DNA from: Amia ocellicauda
Lineage: Eukaryota > Chordata > Actinopteri > Amiiformes > Amiidae
Direction of reading: 5' to 3'
DNA length: 64,000 nt
Assembly (NCBI RefSeq): GCF_036373705.1
Contig: NC_089863.1
Coordinates: 32,014,227-32,078,226, forward strand
The notes beneath the pieces were generated by a model. That model saw only the letters and a list, made by a program, of their open reading frames with translations. It did no database searches and was not told where the DNA came from. Position numbers and translations under genes: made by a program. How positions within the stretch are numbered: the stretch's first letter is position 1; each line of letters begins with the position of its first letter. This document shows positions 46,865 through 57,802 of the stretch, one piece after another.

Positions 46865-47683
46865 AGTATTTTTAATGAATGTAAAGGGCTGTATGTTTTA
46901 TTCTACTTTTTCTTAATAACCAACTATTGTGAAATGATTACATTGTCCCAATATGTACGGCATGTTATGCAAATTATATTAGCATGGTCTCACTGGGTGA
47001 TATGGAACAAAACGCCCAAACTGGTAACAGTGTGCTCTACACAGGATTTTGAAACAAGAACCTTTCAGTTGTCAGTCCAGAATAATAATCAACACAGCTG
47101 CATCATAATCATCGTAACACTAATCGTTTATTTAGTCATATTTTTACATTGACAACAAATATTATTATAATTTCGTACGGTTTTGTCAAATTCAATTCAG
47201 AAGGGCTTTATTGGCATGGCGATGTTATGCAAGTATTGCCAAAGCATTTACAGCAAAGGACTGAAAGTAACATAGATTAAGTACAAAACATAATACAGGA
47301 TACTGATTGTACATTTAAAAGTATAAACATTAAAGAAAAAGAAAATATATTTTAAAAAGAAAAACATACCTACAGTTAGGTCCATACATATTTGGACAGT
47401 GACACGATTGTCATCATTTTGGCTCTGTACAACACCACAATGGATTTCAAAGGAAACAATCAAAATGTGCTTGAAGTGTAGTCTTTCATCTTTCATTTGA
47501 GTGTACTTACATCCATTTTTATATGTGTTCCCCCCAACTTTAGGGTCTCAAAGGTATTTGGACAAAGTAACATTATCATGAATTATATTGTGAGTTTCAA
47601 TACTTGGTTGGAAATCCTTTGCAGTCAATGAATCTTGAAGTGAGGAAGCCATAGCCATCATCATCATCATCATAATAATCACA

Positions 47684-47740
<57 letters not shown>

Positions 47741-47896
47741 TTACAAGACACTGCTATGATTTTTATGTCATTACTAGACAAGCTACAGTTTGTTAATGTA
47801 TGTCTGTTTTAATTCATCATGCATGCTCACTGCCACGTGTAGATACAGTACTGTGATTACTTACACTTTTTTTTTTTCCTCTGATTATTATTTGAC
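46865..47896 (+). repeat. Array unit 5, internally deleted
   Basis: Matches the other units to about 47655 (in the Tc1 part 1), then jumps into the ATC/ATA microsatellite and continues to the unit end near 47896. About 1.65 kb, including the tRNA-like sequence, is missing. The junction lies in CATCATCA-type sequence. Confidence 0.9.
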
Positions 47897-48437
47897 AGAT
47901 GTGTTTTGAAGATTTTGTTCAGCTTAAAGTTTGAATGTCCTCCTAGTGAAGTTGAATGATGGCATGTTTGTACTGTATAGATGTCATCCTAATGTGTGCA
48001 TCATATTGGAGCTGGGTTAGACATGTCTGAGATCAGATGACAGATGCCACAGAAATGCAATCCATCACAATAATTATTGTTTTTTACCCCCATCTTGCCT
48101 TGCATTAGTTTCATTAGTAATGAACTATTTTTTTCCATTAAAAAGATATATCAAGATGTATGAATAGCCTTGTGTGAAGCTAGGTAGATTATGTATGGTC
48201 AGACAAAAGACCAGCAGAGTAAACATACACAACTCTACAGAGAGCTTATATTTCCAATGTCAAACTCAGCAAAAATGTTATGTTCTTCAAAAGGCACATT
48301 GTTCTTCAAAAGGCATGTTTAATTTGCATCCCGTTAGCAGTCTGTGCCGAACAGTATGACGGACACTTTGCCATACTGTTTACAGTATCTTTGTTTGTGA
48401 GTTACGGCCTGCTCTCCTTGTCTGCAGTTCTTGTGTC
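47897..48437. other. No recognisable gene
   Basis: Flank to the right of the array; a short ORF at 48174-48359 has no motif. Confidence 0.4.
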
Positions 48438-48540
48438 GGGGGAGGAGCCATGATTTCTGATGGGGCACGTCTGGACATGTGCCTCGGCCTTGAAGAGGCC
48501 CAGCTTTTAAAGGCCCATCAGTAATCACGGCTCCTCCCCC
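48438..48540. other. Strong branched stem-loop structure
   Basis: The outer arms GGGGGAGGAGCC...TGATT.CTGATGGG and CCCATCAG.AATCA...GGCTCCTCCCCC pair over 25 bp with only two mismatches. Within lie a hairpin GCACGT...ATGTGC (about 48463-48481) and a perfect GGCCT-TGAAG-AGGCC hairpin (about 48486-48500), giving a three-way-junction-like fold. No protein frame explains it. It could be a fold-back MITE, an RNA element or a gene fragment. Confidence 0.6.
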
Positions 48541-49855
48541 ACTTGCCATTCTTTTTTAAGGCCCTTGCACTTTTTGAATATATTTTGCGAAACAATTTTT
48601 ATAGGTGATTTTTGGCTAATGTTTTATGTTAACTTAATAAAAGAGTAACTTGCATTTAAATTGTGTTGACCTGTTTTGTTTTTTTTTTCAAAATGTGTAT
48701 AGCAATTTTGAGTTGGTTACTTAATGCATTAGTTTGTACATCTTAATTTAATTTTAAAACCAAGTAAACATGGTGGACAATTTGTTAATGAGAAATTAAA
48801 TGCTTTTTAATAAAGGTAATAAAAATGTTTTACCTGTACTTAATTTTAATTTGTACTATGAACACAACATACCTAGTAAAAATTACTTAATCAAGAAGGT
48901 TTCTTTAAATGATCAAATTAAGTAAGTGTCACTTACAATCACTTATTAAAAGCAACTTAATAAAGAATGCTTATTTAATTAAAATAATTAGTTAGTGTCA
49001 CTAAAAGTTACCTGTTTAAAGCTACTTAATAAAGAATGTTGCTTTAACTTATAAAATTGAATTAGTGTTACTTAAAATTTGTGATGTAATCAGTTTCAAC
49101 TATTTTTTTAAGTTCAATTAACTTATCGGGTATTACAGTGCATGTTTAATTTGTAAAATTACCCAAATTGTAACTAGTTCTGTGAAAATATCAGACATTA
49201 CTCTGATGGTTTCTTTAAGTAGCTGTTCAGTGTTTTGGATGTTAATAAATAACCTGGTATTCAAGCTGAGTTTTTTTATTTCGATGTATCTAGTTGCTGG
49301 AGTCAGAGGACACAACAACCAGGACCTAGTGGACATTATTTTGATGTTAAGAAATTAAATGAAACAATGCTGGAAAATAATTGGTTTTGTGTCCAATTAG
49401 CACAGTATGTATTTATTCCTATATGATCTCATTTTAGAAGCGAAAAAATCATTATATAGTGGATTTTTAAACCCTTAATGTGTTAAAATGTGTAGCACAA
49501 GAGTATAGGAAGTAGGGATTTTTGTAATTATCAATGGTTGTTATATCATTGTAAGGATTTCTATTTCAATGTTCTGTATAGGCGTTTAAAATGTGTATCT
49601 TGACATTGACCCCGGTTTGATCTGTTTTAGAAGCGAATTAATGAAAGCAGCTTATTGGAAATGACACGTTTGTGTTCAGAGGACAGTGACCAGGCAGATT
49701 CTCGTTGCTGAAACTGCGGAGGACTGAAAGTGTCATCGTGTCATCATAAACCATTTATTATGAATGGCTGGAATGAGTAAATCAGTTTGAGTATTGGTCT
49801 GTTAATATTTATTTTAATTAAAATGTGTTTTATTAATGAGAAATGTATTAAACTG
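48541..49855. other. AT-rich intergenic with one short tandem repeat
   Basis: Apart from the 70-bp repeat listed separately, no coding or RNA signals were seen. Confidence 0.45.
48885..49090. repeat. 70-bp degenerate tandem repeat, three units
   Basis: Units start ACTTAATCAAGAAGG (48885), ACTTAATAAAGAATGC (48955) and ACTTAATAAAGAATGT (49024), and each contains a TTAGTGTCACT-like block. Confidence 0.8.
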
Positions 49856-49970
49856 TATGCATCTCAGTATGTAGTGTATGCGTCTCAGTATGTAGTGTAT
49901 GCGCTTCTCAGTATGTAGGGTATGCGTCTCAGTATGTAGTGTATGCATCTCAGTATAGTGTATGTACCAC
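49856..49970. repeat. 22-bp minisatellite
   Basis: Five units of ATGCGTCTCAGTATGTAGTG with small variants. Confidence 0.95.
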
Positions 49971-50149
49971 GGGGTGAATTATGTCCCTAACGGCGCCTCA
50001 TACGCTCGAGCGCTTTCAATACTGAAGCTGCACATTCTGACAGAATCAAACATATTTACTATGATTATTATTCATACGTGTGATATTTTAAAGCTATATA
50101 GGTCAATGCATTAAAACAAGTTGCACTGATATCGTATCTGTCGGCATTT

Positions 50150-50475
50150 AGTCTGACATGATCCATCTCGCCGACCGTAACTGCAGTCCGATCATGCCAA
50201 CCATATGCCGACGTCGGTCATCCTCCACCTCCCCGACCTACTGCTGTCCGACCATGCCAACCATAATCCGACGTCAGCGTCACCCCCCCCGACCATACTG
50301 CAGTCCGACCATGCCAACCATAATCCGACGTCAGCTATACGTCACCCCTCCCGTCCATACTGCTGTCCGACCATGCCAACCATAATCCGACGTCGGCTCT
50401 ACGTCACCCCCCGACCATACTGCTGTACAACCATGCCAACCATATGCCGACGTCGACCAAACTGCTATCTGGGCA
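50150..50475. repeat. GC-rich minisatellite with GACGTC palindromes, about 58-66 bp period
   Basis: Five units built on CCGACCATGCCAACCATAAT-CCGACGTC plus TACTGCTGTCCGACC. Two forward frames are open through most of it. It stands out from AT-rich surroundings. Confidence 0.9.
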
Positions 50476-50523
50476 AATGCAATTGTATCTATGTATGAAA
50501 AATAAGTAATGAACTGTTGCCTA

Positions 50524-51744
50524 CACTCACCTAAAGGATTATTAGGAACACCTGTTCAATTTCTCATTAATGCAATTATCTAACCAACCAATCACATGGC
50601 AGTTGCTTCAATGCATTTAGGGGTGTGGTCCTGGTCAAGACAATCTCCTGAACTGCAAACTGAATGTCTGAATGAGAAAGAAAGGTGATTTAAGCAATTT
50701 TGAGCGTGGCATGGTTGTTGGTGCCAGACGGGCCGGTCTGAGTATTTCACAATCTGCTCAGTTACTGGGATTTTCACGCACAACCATTTCTAGGGTTTAC
50801 AAAGAATGGTGTGAAAAGGGAAAAACATCCAGTATGCGGCATTCCTGTGGGCGAAAATGCCTTGTTGATGCTAGAAGTCAGAGGAGAATGGGCCGACTGA
50901 TTCAAGCTGATAGAAGAGCAACTTTGACTGAAATAACCACTCGATACAACCAAGGTATGCAGCAAAGCATTTGTGAAGCCACAACACGTACAACCTTGAG
51001 GCGGATGGGCTACAACAGCAGAAGACCCCACCGGGTACCACTCATCTCCACTACAAATAGGAAAAAGAGGCTACAATTTGCACAAGCTCACCAAAATTGG
51101 ACAGTTGAAGACTGGAAAAATGTTGCCTGGACTGATGAGTCTCGATTTCTGTTGAGACATTCAGATGGTAGAGTCAGAATTTGGCGTAAACAGAATGAGA
51201 ACATGGATCCATTATGCCTTGTTACCACTGTGCAGGTTGGTGGTGGTGGTGTAATGGTGTGGGGGATGTTTTCTTGGCACACTTTAGGCCCCTTAGTGCC
51301 AATTGGGCATCGTTTAAATGCCACGGCCTACCTGAGCATTGTTTCCGACCATGTCCATCCCTTTATGACCACCATGTACCCATCCTCTCATGGCTACTTC
51401 CAGCAGGATAATGCACCATGTCACAAAGGTCGAATCATTTCAAATTGGTTTCTTGAACATGACAATGAGTTCACTGTACTAAACTGGCCCCCACAGTCAC
51501 CAGATCTCAACCCAATAGAGCATCTTTGGGATGTGGTGGAATGGGAGCTTCGTGCCCTGGATGTGCATCCCACAAATCTCCATCAACTGCAAGATGCTAT
51601 CCTATCAATATGGGCCAACATTTCTAAAGAATGCTTTCAGCACCTTGTTGAATCAATGCCAGGTAGAATTAAGGCAGTTCTGAAGGCGAAAGGTGGTCAA
51701 ACACAGTATTAGTATGGTGTTCCTAATAATCCTTTAGGTGAGTG
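50524..51744 (+). mobile_element. DD36E Tc1 element, copy 2 (subfamily B)
   Basis: TA-flanked, 1221 bp, with 29-bp perfect inverted termini as in copy 1. Diagnostic bases shared with copy 3: CTGCAAACTG, GAGAAAGAAAGG start, GAGCGTGG, CGGCATTCC, TCTCATGGCT. Confidence 0.97.
50672..51712 (+). CDS. Tc1/mariner transposase (DD36E), intact ORF
   Basis: 346 codons, ATG to TAG with no interruption, in a TA-flanked element with complete termini. Residues 1-110 are the bipartite paired-like DNA-binding domain: LSISQSAQLLGFSRTTISRV is the first HTH, followed by a basic linker. The catalytic domain has D155 (AWTDESRF), D246 (QQDNAPCH) and E283 (NPIEHLW). The 36 residues between D246 and E283 distinguish it from Sleeping Beauty-type DD34E elements and fit the DD36E (Incomer) group. 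A Gly-rich loop GGGGVMVWG is at 190-198. It cuts and pastes the element at TA sites. Differences from the other copies (D155 context T154, L181, W291, G331) may lower activity. The start is the first ATG of the conserved frame, about 120 bases inside the left terminus. Confidence 0.95.
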   Translation: MRKKGDLSNFERGMVVGARRAGLSISQSAQLLGFSRTTISRVYKEWCEKGKTSSMRHSCGRKCLVDARSQRRMGRLIQADRRATLTEITTRYNQGMQQSICEATTRTTLRRMGYNSRRPHRVPLISTTNRKKRLQFAQAHQNWTVEDWKNVAWTDESRFLLRHSDGRVRIWRKQNENMDPLCLVTTVQVGGGGVMVWGMFSWHTLGPLVPIGHRLNATAYLSIVSDHVHPFMTTMYPSSHGYFQQDNAPCHKGRIISNWFLEHDNEFTVLNWPPQSPDLNPIEHLWDVVEWELRALDVHPTNLHQLQDAILSIWANISKECFQHLVESMPGRIKAVLKAKGGQTQY

Positions 51745-51933
51745 TATATTATCGATGTACTGAGTCGCTCACTATAATAGAATTTTTTTATTTTATTTTT
51801 TTGGACTACCCTTTTTAAAGGCCCAAATTATGTGGAAATTAATTATCAAAACTAATTCTGAGAAAGCTGTAAAAGTTTTCTTAAAATATTTCCATATCAA
51901 TGCATTTGTACATGTATTTCCCAGCTCCTGTAT

Positions 51934-53990
51934 CCATCCTATTGGTGCTATGTCAACATTAGTTGTGAGCACTGCTGCTGCACAGGATGGATCATCAGGT
52001 GAGGATCTTGTCCTTACTGATGAAGAAGATGCCATAAACGAGTTTAGTGATGGAGAATTGCCAGCATTTCTAGCCTACAATGACCCAGTAAGTATTTAAG
52101 TATATTTGACCTTTTAGTCAAGAATGATGCTAAGTGCAAATATCTTGGTGGTAAGAAATGATTAATCCGAGATGTTTTTTGTACATTTTTAGATTGCACG
52201 AGATGACTATGATGTACCTATAACACAAGAGGATGAAAATACTATCCACTTGGAACCAAATTAAGCCATGGAGGTAGTGATGCCATTTATAATTCATTTA
52301 TAATATTATCAGTTGCAAACATATAATTGAATAGAGGTCTCTTAGAAAAAGCACAATCCATAAAGAATATCTGACTTTATTCTGTTTTTGTTTTTTGGTA
52401 GCATACCAAGTGATCTCTTAATGCAAATCAGATCTCTTAGTGCGCTGTGTACAGTGGATTAGACTTGTCGAAGGGACAGCTTCTGGCCCTGCTGTTGGCA
52501 TTTTCTTTGAGACATGGCTTGTCTGGTGTAGCTTTAAAAGACATACTGGATTTATTAAATACTGTAGCATTAGGATGTGTTCCAAAAACAAAATGTTTTT
52601 TGGATAAGACATTTTTTTTATCTGACTGATAAAGCAGAAGTCCACTTTTACTGCCCGCAATGTTAAGAATATCTTAGTATAGATCCAAGGACCATTGCCA
52701 GGCCTGTAATTGTGCAGTGAACAAACAAGGACTACTCAAATCTATTTTTTGGTTATGCCACTAGCTCCACAACTTAAAAATATATTTTGTCAAACATCAC
52801 AAAGGTTTCATTTTTGACCTGATGCTGAGATATATTTACAATTTTGGAAGTCTGTACAAAGAGCAGGGAGAGTTTGTTGAAAATCAAGACAACATCACTA
52901 TTTCGTTCAACTGTGATGGTAGCTTTGTGTTCAAGTCTTCACAGTACTCAATATGGCCTATTGAAATACAGATGTAGTAATGTTGTGCTGCATACATTGT
53001 GGATAGGAAGACAAAAGCCACACATTGACACGTATGTTACTCCATTTGTTTCAGAACTACAGAGTTTACATGCTGATGGCTTTGCTTGGGTAGATAAGAA
53101 TGGACATCAGCACACTAGCAGAGTGCGTGCACTAATATGTGTTTGTGATGCATGTGCCATGGTTCAAAATTTTAAACCATTTAATGGAGCATACCATTAA
53201 AGAAGAACCACCATGGATGGCACAATTCAAATGGTTGAAACAGTATTAGAAAGTAACAATGGTCAAGCTGAGATGGGTGTCAAAGGTGCAAGCCCCCTTC
53301 TTTTGTTACCTTCTTTTGAAATAATTAAGGGATTTGTACCAGACTATATGCACTCAGTGTGACTTGGTGTTATTAGGCAGTTCACAAATCTATGGTTTGA
53401 TCCTAAATATCTTGAAGAAGAGTTCCACTTGCAGCCTTTGGATGTAAGAGTTCTTGATGATGATGATATGTGCAACATTAAGCCATCTAATGAAGTGAGA
53501 CGTAATCCAAAATTACATTTTTGGAAAGCAACCGAATGGAGAGCATTTCTTCTCATGTATTCTCCAGTGATTTTGAAAAATATTTTACAGAGAAGTTTTT
53601 ATAACCATTTTTTGTTTCTTGTGTGTGCTATTCATATTTTGCTGAACTGCGCAGAATTGTGTCTCATTCATTTTGTGTCACAAATTACAGAGCTCTATGG
53701 CATTGAGCACTGTTCTTATAATTCTAATTTGCTTGTGCATCTCACACAAAGTGTTAGGGATTGGGGACTATTATGGGTCAACTCAGCATTTGTGTATGAA
53801 AGTACCAATGGAAAATTGCTTGATTTTATTCTGTGGAACACAAGCAGTGCCTTGTCAAATCTTTAGGAATTTCTTTGCATACCAAAGAATTATACGCAGT
53901 GGTGACTGTATTTCACAATGCATCCAGACCAGCAAGCCTCCTTTTCAAAACATGCATGAGTTGATGGTGTGTACATCAAAAGAAATTTAA
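51934..53990 (+). pseudogene. EnSpm/CACTA-type (Plavaka-like) transposase, decayed
   Basis: Fragments in order: an acidic exon (about 51934-52090, LTDEEDAINEFSDGELPAF) ending at GTAAGT; a second exon from about 52194 (IARDDYDVPITQEDENTIHL); GLDLSKGQLLALLLAFSLRH (52456); DGFAWVDKNGHQHTSRVRAL (53071); GASPLLLLPSFEIIKGFVPD then YMHS with a stop and LGVIRQF (about 53286-53385); PSNEVRRNPKLHFWKATEWR (53480); LLVHLTQSVRDWGLLWVNSA (53728). This is the domain order of vertebrate EnSpm-like transposases (PDYMH...LGVxRQ and WKAxEWR signatures). Many stops and frame changes. The expected CACTA termini were not identified; the 3' side is cut near the solo LTR. Confidence 0.7.
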
Positions 53991-54281
53991 GCAAAGTGCA
54001 TCCTTTTGCAGCATGACAGATTTATCCACATTATTAAGATTCCATTGTTTGAAATGGACTAGAGATGGTTGACCTCTGAATTAGGACTTAACTTTATACC
54101 AGTGAATTGAATTTGGTGACCAGTGAAACATTAACAAGGTATTTGGCAACCCTTTAAACTTTTACAAACTTACTAAATATTACTTAAAACAGATCAGACT
54201 TGTCAATAATGTACATGTTTTTTTTCCTAAATTATTACTTTTGTGTCTGATTATAATTATTATATTTTTATGTTCAGCATG

Positions 54282-54713
54282 TGTGGAAGGAAAGTTAGAA
54301 ATTCTTTCTCTCATACCTGTTTTACTCTCTTGTATACTTAAGAAAGATAAGGTCAAGCCAGAAGGACAGGCCAGAAGGAAGCTTGATTTCTGTTTGTTAT
54401 TTACGATGAGAATCTTGGAGACTATGTCAAACAGTATGATTGAAGTGCCTGCTCCCTAATCCATGTGTTGATCTATGAACTCTATCCTATAATGATATAT
54501 ATTCTGCTCAGCTAACTCTCTAAGATAATATAGTAATGACTTTGTGATTGTAACCAGATCTTTGTTTTTTTTTTGTATAAAAGCCTCTGACTTTTAAAAT
54601 GAAGGCAGAGCGACTTTGGGATCTTCTTGATTCACTGTTCCTCTCCACGCTGCATGTATTAAAGGCATTGCAACTAACGTTCCAACCTGATTGAAGATAA
54701 TTGTTCTTCCACA
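54282..54713 (+). mobile_element. Solo LTR of the same ERV family
   Basis: 432 bp, TGTGGAAGGAAAGTTAG to TTCCACA, with TATAAAAG at about 54578 and ATTAAA at about 54658. It is opposite in orientation to the LTR at 32834. No retroviral coding sequence adjoins it. Flanking CATG/CGTG may be a 4-bp target duplication with one change. Confidence 0.88.
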
Positions 54714-55218
54714 CGTGTTGATGATGATATGTCAGGTCTAAACATTGGTTAGTATCGTCTTTGTATGGCCTATGCACTGAAGCTGTATGTGTGTATCCAT
54801 ATTTGTATTCATCCTACCTTGGGAATCAATTTATCAAATTAAAGATACTCATAAACAGACCAAAAATGTCTTGCTTGGATGGTATTAATATATCTGGTTT
54901 ATAAATAATTAATATTAATAACTAAGTTCATTTTGAGAGAGTGCATAACGTCAAAAAAAACCATCTTAAATAAAGAATTAAGTGTGGTCTAAATAGATTT
55001 TTGTAAAAGCACAGGTTGACATTGAATTGTTCTGTTCCCTTGATCCACCTGGCCTGGACATGTACATCGTCATCGTTAGACCCGGCTTCCAGGGCTTAAG
55101 CCGTGGGTCTTTTGCTCCAATTCTGATCATTTCAGCGTGATTGTATAATACTAACGTGCGAAAACATAATACGAAAACACCGTCAGTCCCCCCGGTCTTA
55201 CCGGAGAAATCACCGTCA
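54714..55218. other. No recognisable gene
   Basis: Nothing recognised; CG-containing sequence at about 55078-55210 has no ORF. Confidence 0.4.
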
Positions 55219-55278
55219 GAGATTATCAGTGTTATTCACTTAACCTGTCAGTGGTCATAATGTTATGGCTGATCAGTG
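55219..55278 (-). mobile_element. Single Tc1 terminus (ACACTGATCAGCC family)
   Basis: TATCAGTGTTATTCACTTAA and GTGGTCATAATGTTATGGCT ending GATCAGTGTA match the terminus of the elements at 5325 and 31202. No other part is present. Confidence 0.85.
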
Positions 55279-55427
55279 TATATACATACACACACCCACC
55301 ATGATCGCCTCTGGTCATCTATGAGTCAGCAGGTGTGCCAGTGTGTCTGAGTGTATTTTAGACATAGCCTATCAATCAACAATATTTTTTCCTTAACCTA
55401 TTAATCTTTTTGTATTTTGTTGTAAGT

Positions 55428-55860
55428 TTATCTGTCTGTTTCCCTTTGTGTTGGATTCACCCATATGTTGATCTCCTTTTCTGGCCTGTGTGTCCATTTC
55501 AGCAGTCCTTTCCACTGCCAGTTCTGCCTTTGTAAATCATTCCCAGTGCCCGAACACTTGATGTACAGTTTACATATTTTGCACAGAATCTGCTCATTGA
55601 AGTCGACCATTGATTCTGCCTTCATATCAAGCGCAAGGGACAGATGTTTAAAACTCATGGCATTGTCGTACAATTAAATCACAGGGGGAACACAGTTTGA
55701 AATTGTTTTTTAATACATATACTAAAAATAAATACTTAAATACATTTTTAAAGACTAAATACTGCTCGTCAGGTGGGTGAGTAATTCATATTTGTCACTT
55801 GGCCTGCTTTCAAAATACTTGCCAGGGGTGAGCAGGTGACCTTAATTTTCAGCCCTGCTG
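55428..55860 (-). mobile_element. Possible hAT-like remnant
   Basis: Minus strand: a terminus-like GGGCTGAAAATTAAGGTCAC at about 55855 resembles the GGGATAAAATTAAC end at 2248. About 180 bases inside starts an ORF (55673-55428) with ILCKICKLYIKCSG, a possible BED-type Cys pair, but no clear His pair. Confidence 0.3.
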
Positions 55861-56354
55861 TACAGTATGAAAATATTGATTCTTATCCCTCTGAGACCCA
55901 CAAAAACCAAACATCCTAGTGCATTATTCTTTGCGAGTACCATGCAGATAATTATTGGCAGTAGTTTAGAATATTGCTTACACCATCAGAAACTACCGAA
56001 CAGTAGATGTCATGTTATTGTGTTCCACTTATGACGTCATGCCCCGTCCATACAATTCACATAGTGAATAATATAATAATATAATAACTGTTACTGCCCT
56101 TAATGAAAGTACACCAAGTAAGAGCCCACCAGCTTGCTAAGTGTGGCCCAGCGCATGGATACAATTTCACTTCGACAATGTCACACTTGTTATACAGTGA
56201 CTGTAGAAGACAAAGCATGTTAGTGATTGACAAACCATGTAAGAATCCTTGGATGATGGTTAAAACAGTTAATAATAATAACAATAAAAATAACAATACT
56301 GCTCACCCAAGACTGTGAGAGTCAACTTTCAGTAAAGCCTTTCCACATTGGGAA
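55861..56354. other. Downstream flank of the zinc-finger gene
   Basis: No gene recognised. Next to the stop codon (56310-56350) lies an out-of-frame zinc-finger remnant described with the gene. Confidence 0.4.
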
Positions 56355-57802
56355 TCACAGTCTCTCTCTTGTATGAATACGCTTGTGTCTGTTGAGATTA
56401 GTGGCAACAGAAAAGCTCTTCCCACACTGGTCACAGTGGTACGGTTTCTCTCCTGTGTGACTGCGCTGGTGTGCATTGAGACGATCTGCACGAGAGAAGC
56501 TCATCCCACACAGAGTACAGCAGAATGGTCTCTCTCCTGTGTGAACACGCTGGTGTGTGTATAAGCTAGATGCACTAGAGAAGCCCCTTCCACACTGAGC
56601 ACAGCAATACGGTCTCTCTCCTGTGTGAACGCGCTGGTGTGTGTTGAGGGTAGATACCCTAGAGAAGCCCCTTCCACACTGAGCACAGCAATATGGTCTC
56701 TCTCCTGTGTGAATGCGCTGGTGTGTGTTGAGATTAGATGCCCGAGCAAAGCTCCTTCCACACTGGGCACAGCTGTATGGTCTCTCACCTGTGTGAATCT
56801 GCTGGTGCTTGTTGAAGTCAGATGCATCAGAGAACATCCTCCCACACTGGGCACAGCAGTATGGTCTCTGTCCTGTGTGAATGCGCTGGTGTGTGTTGAG
56901 ATTACCTGCCCGAGAGAAGCTCTTCCCACACTGGACACAGTGGAAGAGTTTCCCTCCTGTGGGAGTGTGGTGCTGCCCAATAATCTCTGATGCCCCAGTG
57001 AAGCTCTTCCTACACTGGGGCTGGCGATGGGGAAGCTGTTTTCCACACCACAGTGGTGAGGAGGGGGAGCTGGAGGAGCTCTGTGGTCTAGGGGGTCTGG
57101 GACGCAGCTGTCTGTGCCGAGATGATGGGCTCTCCACACTCACTGCACTGTCACTCCCCCCACTGAGCCCTGTCCTCAAAGCAGCAGATTCTGGGTCACA
57201 CTGTCCAGCTACAGGAAGCTCAGACCCCAGGTCATACTGTCCAGCTACAGGGAGCTCAGGCCACAAGTCCCAGGCACTGTCTGTAATATTCTCAATTTTG
57301 AGATGACTGAGTGCATCTCTGAAGGGAGTCTGTGTTCTCGGCTCCACTGTGTAAACAGACTCCAGTGTGTCATCCTCTGTTTTGATGTGATCACACAGCA
57401 GACTGGGTCCCCACTGTGTTCTGGTAGAGACCGGCTCAGCACCAGCTGCATTGGGTCCACACTCAGATCCCAGAGACTGGGTCCTGCAGAGATCCACAGT
57501 GTGGGTGCAGTCCAGCTCAGGGTCACTCTTTATGATCTTTGACCCTGTGGTGTCAGATCCCAGTGCCCCGAGTCCCTGTGTCGACCCCTCAGTGTGTGGC
57601 TCTGCCATGTGGCCAGACTCCTGTCCCCTGAGCTCCTCCTCACTCTGTCTGCTCCTGGGCTGCTCACTCAGCCCCTGGATGTCTTCAGTAGCTGTGGGCT
57701 CTGTATCCTGCCTCAGACTGGAGTCCCACTCCTGCTCCCAGGGCTGCTGCTCAATGGGAGCCCTTTGCCCAGAGTCAGGGAGAGCGCTGGCCTCTACAGC
57801 TC
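56355..57802 (-). CDS. C2H2 zinc-finger protein, main exon
   Basis: The exon probably starts at 57802 after a CTCTCCCCCAG acceptor; the frame stays open upstream to an ATG at 57872, but that would read through the splice site. The N-terminal region is acidic and Ser/Pro-rich, with no visible KRAB or SCAN, but two SUMO-like contexts (IKSD, IKTE). After a degenerate finger (CRKSFTGASEI) come seven canonical C2H2 fingers with TGERP(Y/F) linkers, from HCVQCGKSFSRAGNLNTHQR to CDQCGKSFSVATNLNRHKR. Likely a sequence-specific nuclear DNA-binding regulator. Contact positions (-1/3/6) in order: R/N/T, D/D/K, R/N/T, R/T/T, S/S/T, R/R/A, V/N/R. The stop after HTRERL is premature for the array: a ninth finger-like remnant (SQCGKALLKV) continues out of frame. 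Confidence 0.88.

Larger units (their letters stand above)
36117..47896. repeat. Macrosatellite-like tandem array, unit about 2.69 kb
   Basis: Four full units and one deleted unit in head-to-tail order. Starts (AGTATTTTTAATGA) are at 36117, 38794, 41484, 44174 and 46865, spacings 2677, 2690, 2690, 2691. Units are nearly identical, with scattered substitutions and small indels. Each contains, in order: an unknown AT-rich segment; an I-type LINE 3' tail; a rearranged Tc1; an Arg-type tRNA-like sequence (minus); a degenerate AATAAGTAATGG repeat block; a short ATG-bearing segment; and ATA/ATC microsatellites. Confidence 0.97.

Noticed and set aside
36117-47896. CRISPR-like or satellite interpretation of the regular repeats
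   Set aside because: The unit is 2.7 kb of TE-derived DNA in a eukaryotic context; no short repeat/spacer structure.
56501-57139. Second minus frame and plus-strand ORFs across the zinc-finger exon
   Set aside because: Periodic 84-bp finger units keep other frames open; only the C2H2 frame has structure.
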